Source: Bacteroidales bacterium
GTDB lineage: Bacteria > Bacteroidota > Bacteroidia > Bacteroidales > Marinilabiliaceae
DNA length: 10,623 nt
NCBI GenBank assembly: GCA_004552385.1
Contig: SFOL01000060.1
Coordinates: forward strand, 1 to 10,623
Direction: 5' to 3'
Of this stretch, positions 6,329-10,623 are shown piece by piece. The translations under genes were made by a program, and so were the position numbers. The notes beneath the pieces are model-generated. The model made no database searches, was not told the DNA's origin, and saw only the letters and a program-made list of their open reading frames with translations. Position 1 is the stretch's first letter; each line of letters starts with the position of its first letter.

Positions 6329-7386
6329 GGCTTGTAGGAGAGCGGGACTGACGACGTGAAGTCGGCCCCCATGGCGCGGTATACCCTGCAGATGAGGTCG
6401 ACGACCCTGAAACCGTCCTTCCACCCGGGCATGGAGCCCGCGTCGGCCCTGCCGAGCAGGGTGTCGGCCAAATGGGAGAAGACGAGGGCGTGGTTGGCCG
6501 CCGAGCCCTTGTAACCGCCATAGTCGTTCGGGGCGGGGGGGGGCGTGAACCGCGGGGCTTCAAGCCCCATGACATCGCAATATTGCAACTCGTTCATATA
6601 TGCGCCGCCAAGGCGGACGGAGCCCCGAGTGCCGACAATGGACATGGCGCACTCGAAGTTCTCGATGGGCGTGACCGTCGAGTAGGTGAACGCGCCCAAA
6701 GCGCCGTCGCGCACAGAGCGGAAAAGGAACACGCCGGTGTCTTCAAAATCAGTGAGATCCTTATGTGCGAAGTCCGCCGCCTGAGCCGAGATGACATTGA
6801 CGTCGCCTAAGGTCCAAAGAAGCAAATCGACAAAATGGGAGAACTGGGTGAAAAGCGTGCCGCCGTCATACTCTCTCGTGCCATGCCATCCGCCCGGCGC
6901 GTAATATCTCTTGTCGCGGTTCCAGAAGCAGTTGACGGACACTGATGATATTGTGCCGAGAGCGCCGGACGACACCACTGACCTCAGCCATTGGGAGGTA
7001 GGGGTGTAGCGGTTCTGAAAGACCGTGAAGACCCTCCTGCCGGACTCCTCTTCCGCGCGGCGTATCGCCTCGGCGTCGGGGACTGAGATGGCTATCGGCT
7101 TCTCGATAAGGACGTCTGCGCCCGAAGCGAGAACCTGGGCGGCCTGGCGCGCATGGAGGCTGTTAGGTGTGCAGATGCACACCACGTCAATATTCAGGGC
7201 GGCGGCGAGCAGCGCATCTATTGAACCGAAGAATGGCACACCTGCCGGGGCGTCGCACTCGGCGGGAGGTCGCACGTCCGCCACGGCCACGAGTTCCATG
7301 TCGGGGTTGAGCCCGATCATGGCTATGTGCCTGTGACCGATATGGCCACAACCCACGACCGCCATACGTATCTTTTTGTCTTGCAT
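6325..7386 (-). CDS. wbpB: Gfo/Idh/MocA oxidoreductase, WbpB-like UDP-GlcNAcA 3-dehydrogenase
   Basis: This 353-residue NAD-dependent oxidoreductase is predicted to oxidise the C3 hydroxyl of UDP-GlcNAc-uronic acid to the 3-keto sugar, the substrate of the neighbouring aminotransferase. The N-terminal Rossmann fold has VVGCGHIGHRH (10-20), then VCICTPNSLH (69-78) and the family's EKP (95-97). The substrate domain has QNRYTPTSQWL (124-134), as in WbpB/WlbA enzymes, and QFSHFVDLLLW (181-191). Its stop overlaps the next gene's GTG by 4 bases. A run of nine C (6543-6535) encodes the three prolines at 282-284, and slippage there would change the last 70 residues. The specific reaction is inferred from the operon as much as from the protein. 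Confidence 0.9.
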   Translation of the reverse strand: MQDKKIRMAVVGCGHIGHRHIAMIGLNPDMELVAVADVRPPAECDAPAGVPFFGSIDALLAAALNIDVVCICTPNSLHARQAAQVLASGADVLIEKPIAISVPDAEAIRRAEEESGRRVFTVFQNRYTPTSQWLRSVVSSGALGTISSVSVNCFWNRDKRYYAPGGWHGTREYDGGTLFTQFSHFVDLLLWTLGDVNVISAQAADFAHKDLTDFEDTGVFLFRSVRDGALGAFTYSTVTPIENFECAMSIVGTRGSVRLGGAYMNELQYCDVMGLEAPRFTPPPAPNDYGGYKGSAANHALVFSHLADTLLGRADAGSMPGWKDGFRVVDLICRVYRAMGADFTSSVPLSYKP

Positions 7387-7402
7387 TTCTTAATCTTAAA
7401 CA

Positions 7403-7984
7403 TCACGCCATAGAGACGCTCTCCTCGCCGCCCTCGGACGTTAGCCTGTAAACCTCGCCCGTCTCGGGGCATCGGGCCACGCCGTCAGAATCGAACGCGA
7501 GTCTGTGACCCGCACGCGACACCCACCCCACCCTGCGCGCCGGGCATCCCGCCATAAGCGCGAAGGGGCGCACGTCGCGCGTGACGACGCTTCCGGCCCC
7601 GATGAGCGCATAGGCTCCAATCTCGTGTCCGCACACAATGGTGGCGTTGGCCCCCACCGACGCGCCCCGCCTGACGATGGTGGGGCGGTATTCACTCTTG
7701 CGCGGGATGAAGGCGCGGGGGTTGATGACGTTGGTGAAGACGGCCGAGGGGCCGATGAACACATCATCCTCAAGGGTGACGCCGTCATAGATGGAGACGT
7801 TGTTCTGGATGCGGCAGCCGTCGCCTACCACGGCGGTGGGCATGATGACCACGTTCTGACCAATGGAGCAACGCCGGCCGACCCGGCATCCGGCCACGAG
7901 ATGCGCAAAATGCCACACTCGCGACCCGTCGCCGACATGGCAGCCGGGGTCAACGATGGCTGAAGGTTCAATTACGGGCGGCAT
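7403..7984 (-). CDS. wbpD: WbpD-like UDP-GlcNAc3NA N-acetyltransferase (left-handed beta-helix)
   Basis: This 193-residue trimeric acetyl-CoA-dependent acetyltransferase is predicted to N-acetylate the 3-amino group of UDP-2-acetamido-3-amino-glucuronic acid. Hexapeptide repeats run from about residue 8 to 135 (SAIVDPG, GQNVVIM, IQNNVSIYDGVTLEDD, VGANATIVCG, IGAYALIGAGSVV). FTNVINPRAFIPRKSEYRPT (83-102) is characteristic of WbpD/WlbB. The length fits that subfamily. The only in-frame ATG that begins at the helix is at 7984. The open frame continues upstream to 8443, but that part is Arg/Pro-rich and merely the aminotransferase gene read in another frame. There is a 59-base AT-rich gap after the aminotransferase stop and no clear Shine-Dalgarno sequence. 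The next gene starts 16 bases after the stop. Confidence 0.92.
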   Translation of the reverse strand: MPPVIEPSAIVDPGCHVGDGSRVWHFAHLVAGCRVGRRCSIGQNVVIMPTAVVGDGCRIQNNVSIYDGVTLEDDVFIGPSAVFTNVINPRAFIPRKSEYRPTIVRRGASVGANATIVCGHEIGAYALIGAGSVVTRDVRPFALMAGCPARRVGWVSRAGHRLAFDSDGVARCPETGEVYRLTSEGGEESVSMA

Positions 7985-8043
7985 GATGGGAAAAACGATC
8001 CGGACGTGATATATGTGGTATATAATGATGATTTGGTAAACTA

Positions 8044-9207
8044 TCAGGATGCAGCCCCCTTTGCCCGGCGCACGGCCCCTATGTTGAAGTCGCGCACGGC
8101 GGAGGCCACCGCTCCGACAGCCTCGGGCGAAAGCTCGGAGTGCATGGGGAGCGAAAGCACCGAGGCCGCCGCCTCGTCGGCCCGAGGGCATGAGGCGAGG
8201 GTGGCAGGGTCTTCGCCCTCGGCGAAGACGGGCTGACGGTGTATGGGTTCGGGGAAGTAGATCATGGAATCGACCCCGCGGAGGGCGAGGAACTCTCGCA
8301 TATCGTCGCGGCAACCATAGTTGACGCGCAGAGTGAACTGGTTGAACGTGTGGCCGTCGGCCATGTCGGGGCAGGAGACGAAATCGCACCCTGCGAGGGC
8401 GGCGCGATAACGCAGGGCGGCGGCCTGGCGGCGGCTTATGCACTCATCGAGGTGGCGCAACTTGACTCTGAGCACTGCGGCCTGAATCTCGTCAAGGCGG
8501 CTGTTCAGCCCGACGCAGGTGCTGTGGTACTTGCGCTCGGCCCCGTGGCTGGCCACCATCGCCACACGTCGCGCCAGCTCCTCGGAGCTGGTGAAGATGG
8601 CTCCGCCGTCGCCCATGCAGCCGAGGTTTTTGGTGGGGAAGAAAGAGGTGCATCCGATCAAACCGACCGAGCAGGCCTTGAGCCTGCGGCCAAACACGTC
8701 CTGCTCGGCGCCGAAAGCCTGGGCGGCGTCTTCTATGACATAGAGCCCATGGCGGCGGGCTACGTCAAGAATGGGCTCCATCGGCGCCATGCGGCCGAAG
8801 AGGTGCACGGGGATGACGGCACGCGTGCGAGGCGTCACGAGCGCCTCTATGGCACGGGGGGCGATATTGTATGTCTTGGGGTCGATATCCGCGAAGACGG
8901 CCTTCAGCCCAAGAAGTTTACACGCTTCGGCGGCGGCAATGAACGAGAATGGGGAGGTTATGACCTCGTCGCCCGGCTTGAGGCCGAGCGCCATCAGGGC
9001 TATCTGGATGGCCTCGGTCCCATTGGCGCACGTATGGCAATAAGGAGTCCCGACGTAGCGGGCCAGCTCGCTTTCGAGAGCCTTGACCTCGACACCCCGG
9101 ATATATTTGCCGCTTGCCACCACGCGCGCTATCGACTCGGAGAGTGAAGGCTCAAGTCGGGAATGGAGCGCAGGGAGATCCTGCATTGGTATGTTCTGGT
9201 GGGGCAT
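8044..9207 (-). CDS. wbpE: DegT/DnrJ/EryC1 aminotransferase, WbpE (PorR)-like
   Basis: This 387-residue PLP-dependent sugar aminotransferase is predicted to transfer an amino group from glutamate to C3 of the 3-keto UDP-GlcNAcA. The fold-type I landmarks are CANGTEAIQIAL (60-71), VIEDAAQAFGAE (157-168) with D160 and Q163, and the Schiff-base lysine K193 in SFFPTKNLGCMGDGGAIF. The HGxxxKYHxxxVGxNSRLDxIQAA block (221-244) is very close to what I recall of Pseudomonas WbpE. Three ATGs could start it (9240, 9207, 9186). I chose 9207 because alignment from memory with WbpE leaves only about four extra residues. The 9240 start would add an 11-residue unmatched tail. It is the first gene of the operon, preceded by a consensus promoter. 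PorR of P. gingivalis belongs to the same family. Confidence 0.93.
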   Translation of the reverse strand: MPHQNIPMQDLPALHSRLEPSLSESIARVVASGKYIRGVEVKALESELARYVGTPYCHTCANGTEAIQIALMALGLKPGDEVITSPFSFIAAAEACKLLGLKAVFADIDPKTYNIAPRAIEALVTPRTRAVIPVHLFGRMAPMEPILDVARRHGLYVIEDAAQAFGAEQDVFGRRLKACSVGLIGCTSFFPTKNLGCMGDGGAIFTSSEELARRVAMVASHGAERKYHSTCVGLNSRLDEIQAAVLRVKLRHLDECISRRQAAALRYRAALAGCDFVSCPDMADGHTFNQFTLRVNYGCRDDMREFLALRGVDSMIYFPEPIHRQPVFAEGEDPATLASCPRADEAAASVLSLPMHSELSPEAVGAVASAVRDFNIGAVRRAKGAAS

Positions 9208-9277
9208 TGTGCATGTGGCGCGGCCACGGTTGCTTGCCATGCAAAGCGAGCAGGCCGCGACTATGTTAATATATCCT

Positions 9278-9309
9278 CAAAATTACAAACAACCCGCGGC
9301 TGTAGCAAA
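9278..9309 (-). promoter_or_regulatory. Bacteroidetes-type promoter of the sugar operon
   Basis: The minus strand has TTTG (-33, 9309-9306), a 20-base spacer, and TAATTTTG (-7, 9285-9278), an exact TAnnTTTG. Predicted transcription starts near 9271, leaving a leader of about 30 bases to the ATG at 9240 or 64 to the one at 9207. It is the only clear promoter ahead of the five-gene block. Its -33 box touches the U-tract of the upstream terminator. Confidence 0.75.
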
Positions 9310-9349
9310 TAAAGAAGCGGCCTCCGCCATAATAATATGGCGGAGGCCG
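9307..9349 (-). terminator. Rho-independent terminator after the 307-residue secreted-protein gene
   Basis: A perfect 14-bp stem (9349-9336 with 9331-9318) has a four-base loop. On the minus strand it is followed by CTTCTTTATTTG. It begins about 28 bases after the stop codon at 9378. Confidence 0.9.
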
Positions 9350-9377
9350 TTGATATTTGTCCTAAGCAGGCCTATCG

Positions 9378-9473
9378 TTACTTGACGATGAACTTTCTGC
9401 CGCCCTGGATGCAGATGCCCTTGTAACCCTTGCTTACGCGGTTGCCCAGGATGTTGTAGATGGGCTCGTTGGC
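9378..9473 (-). repeat. Duplicated C-terminal tail module, copy 1
   Basis: These 96 bases (31 tail codons plus stop) match 10450-10545 at 81 positions by hand count, without gaps. The similarity drops off upstream of the tail, so it is a shared module rather than a duplication of the whole gene. Confidence 0.8.
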
Positions 9474-10301
9474 ATCAAGTTCGTCAATGGTGACGTTCTT
9501 GATGGCGTTCTCAACCTCGGCCTTTTCTGCCTTGATAGTGGCGAGCTCGGTATCTCCCGGAATGAAGACGAAGCCGCTGCATGTGATCTTAGAGCCGCCA
9601 CCGTAAAGAAGGTAGCTCTTGCCCTTCTCTACTTGGAAAGCAATCACGCCACTGGCGTTGCCAGACCACGTCTTGTCACCACCTGCCGCAGTATAGCAAG
9701 TATCAGATGGCGCAAGCTTATTGTTTTTACCGGCCTCGAGGAATGCCTCATTGGCAACAGTGAGACCAGTACTATCACAGATAGAGAAGACCCCGGGGTT
9801 ATTCTCAAGGCTCGGGAGGGTGAACGCATAATTGTCTCCATTAGAAAGATTGAAGACGGAAGCAGAGTAGGCGTAACGGAATCCTACAGTAGGACCATTG
9901 TTGTCTGCAACATAGTATGCCTTACCCGCATCCACCTTTGAAATCACGTAGAGGTAGCCGTCAGCCTCAACATCGAATTGGAAGACAGCCCCCTTAGACA
10001 CAGTTTTCTTAAGCTCAGCATCGTTGGCATTATTCTTGCCCTGCACTCCGTCTCCGAACATGTACTTCTGGCCGTCGATGACCACCTGGTTCACCACGGC
10101 ACCTTTTGAGGTGAGAGAGGTCGTCTTATATGTATCCTCAAAAGCCACCGACATCGTGACATCGTCGGACTTGCAAACGGTATCGCCAGCCGCACGCGCA
10201 CCTACGAAAGCGGCCGCGTCAACAAAGGCGGACTGCTGCTGCGCGAAAGCGAGCGAGCTTACGGAAGCTACTGCAAAAAGAGTAAGTAAAGATTTCATCA
10301 T
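9378..10301 (-). CDS. Secreted protein of unknown function with a C-terminal sorting-like tail
   Basis: I do not recognise a named family. This 307-residue protein starts with a clear signal peptide (MMKSLLTLFAVASVSSLAFA, cleavage likely after residue 20, before QQQ). The body is rich in beta-prone, Gly/Ser/Asn-containing segments. A YLLYGGGSKITCSGFVF segment near residues 232-248 recalls the beta-sandwich end of secreted Bacteroidales carbohydrate-active proteins. The last 31 residues (ANEPIYNILGNRVSKGYKGI then CIQGGRKFIVK) form a conserved-looking tail, shared at 24 of 31 positions with the protein encoded at 10450-10623. Such tails resemble type A T9SS sorting domains or a related Bacteroidales tail. 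Its base composition looks less GC-rich than the sugar operon. The upstream promoter is unclear: TATTATTG (10337-10330) fits a -7 box but has no matched -33. Whether the start is the first or second of the two adjacent ATGs is undecided. Confidence 0.85.
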   Translation of the reverse strand: MMKSLLTLFAVASVSSLAFAQQQSAFVDAAAFVGARAAGDTVCKSDDVTMSVAFEDTYKTTSLTSKGAVVNQVVIDGQKYMFGDGVQGKNNANDAELKKTVSKGAVFQFDVEADGYLYVISKVDAGKAYYVADNNGPTVGFRYAYSASVFNLSNGDNYAFTLPSLENNPGVFSICDSTGLTVANEAFLEAGKNNKLAPSDTCYTAAGGDKTWSGNASGVIAFQVEKGKSYLLYGGGSKITCSGFVFIPGDTELATIKAEKAEVENAIKNVTIDELDANEPIYNILGNRVSKGYKGICIQGGRKFIVK

Positions 10302-10340
10302 ATGCTTTCAGGTATATAGTTTGACAGTTCAATAATAGCA

Positions 10341-10394
10341 AATAAAAGTAAAAAGAGAACCCCGTCCACGTCATCTCGTGAGACGCGGACGGGG
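10341..10394 (-). terminator. Rho-independent terminator of the gene at the right edge
   Basis: A 13-bp stem (10394-10382 with 10372-10360) is fully paired in the minus-strand transcript with one G-U wobble. It is followed by CTCTTTTTACTTTTATTTG. It lies about 55 bases past the stop at 10450. Confidence 0.88.
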
Positions 10395-10449
10395 CTTAGT
10401 GGCCTAAATCAAGGGCAAGAGTAGCCTATTGCCCCGACAGAGTCAGTTA

Positions 10450-10545
10450 TTACTTGACGATGAACTTCTTGCCACCCTGGATGCAGATGCCCTTGAAGCC
10501 TTCGCTTACGCGCTGACCCTGAATGTTATAGATGGGCGCTTTGGC
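10450..10545 (-). repeat. Duplicated C-terminal tail module, copy 2
   Basis: This is the partner of 9378-9473. It encodes AKAPIYNIQGQRVSEGFKGI then CIQGGKKFIVK and a TAA stop. The codons for the final KFIVK are identical in the two copies. Confidence 0.8.
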
Positions 10546-10623
10546 GTCGAGGTCGTCGATAGAGCGGGTGGAATATAGCTGAACTGAATAGCCGTGCCGG
10601 ATAAACTCGTTCTGGAACACCTC
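10450..10623 (-). CDS. Secreted protein, C-terminal 57 residues (5' part outside the window)
   Basis: Only the last 57 codons are present, from EVFQNEFIRHGYSVQLYSTR to the tail ending GGKKFIVK and the TAA at 10452-10450. The final 31 residues match the tail of the neighbouring 307-residue secreted protein at 24 positions, differing mostly by conservative changes. The first 26 residues show no similarity to that protein, so the two probably share only the tail. By analogy it is an exported protein using the same sorting or anchoring route. The main domain cannot be identified from this fragment. A strong terminator follows. Confidence 0.85.
   Translation of the reverse strand, partial: EVFQNEFIRHGYSVQLYSTRSIDDLDAKAPIYNIQGQRVSEGFKGICIQGGKKFIVK

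Noticed and set aside
6329..6424. N-terminal extension of the wbpA-like dehydrogenase
   Set aside because: It overlaps the wbpB-like gene by about 100 bases and has no conserved content. The GTG in the GTGA overlap sits a normal distance before the NAD-binding motif.
7985..8043. Internal promoter in the AT-rich gap between wbpE and wbpD homologues
   Set aside because: The stretch is AT-rich with a small ATATA/TATAT symmetry, but no TTTG plus TAnnTTTG pair at 19-21 spacing was found.
7985..8443. N-terminal extension of the acetyltransferase
   Set aside because: It is Arg/Pro-rich and matches the aminotransferase gene in another frame. The hexapeptide fold begins right after the ATG at 7984.
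8239..9147. Plus-strand open frame of 302 codons
   Set aside because: It is the antisense shadow of the WbpE-like aminotransferase with no recognisable motifs.

Overview
The window looks like a chromosomal segment of a GC-rich member of the Bacteroidales, most like Muribaculaceae or relatives. The evidence is the -33 TTTG / -7 TAnnTTTG promoters, the long-tailed S41 protease, the Rpn-type gene start, and secreted proteins ending in a PIYNxxGxRVS...KGICIQGGxKFIVK tail. The family-level placement is an inference. Every gene I can support, including the tRNA, lies on the minus strand, so transcription runs from high to low coordinates.

Right edge (10623 down to 9378): the 3' end of one secreted-protein gene, a terminator, then a complete 307-residue secreted protein of unknown function. 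Both end in nearly the same C-terminal tail, which resembles a type IX secretion (T9SS) sorting signal. A terminator follows, and its U-tract overlaps the -33 box of the next promoter.

Centre (9207 down to 3873): a five-gene nucleotide-sugar operon in the order wbpE-like aminotransferase, wbpD-like N-acetyltransferase, wbpB-like Gfo/Idh oxidoreductase, wbpA-like UDP-HexNAc 6-dehydrogenase, and a GT4-type glycosyltransferase. The first four are exactly the enzymes that turn UDP-GlcNAc into UDP-2,3-diacetamido-2,3-dideoxy-glucuronic acid. In Porphyromonas gingivalis the same Wbp pathway feeds the sugar that links T9SS cargo C-termini to A-LPS. Having this operon next to genes for tail-bearing secreted proteins is the most interesting context here.

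Next (3848 down to 1078): a tRNA-Phe(GAA) with a consensus promoter and its own terminator, which ends about 10 bases before the start codon of a CtpA-type S41 protease. A CPBP intramembrane protease follows 12 bases after that gene and ends in a strong terminator.

Left part (968 down to 1): a small heat-shock protein (Hsp20) gene preceded by a full-consensus sigma-54 (-24/-12) promoter, an upstream palindrome that could bind an activator, and an unusually perfect Shine-Dalgarno sequence. Its terminator overlaps the promoter of a gene whose first 31 codons (Rpn/PD-(D/E)XK transposase-like) run off the left edge.

No insertion sequence, CRISPR array, phage gene or origin was seen. The long open frames on the plus strand are antisense shadows of the GC-rich minus-strand genes.
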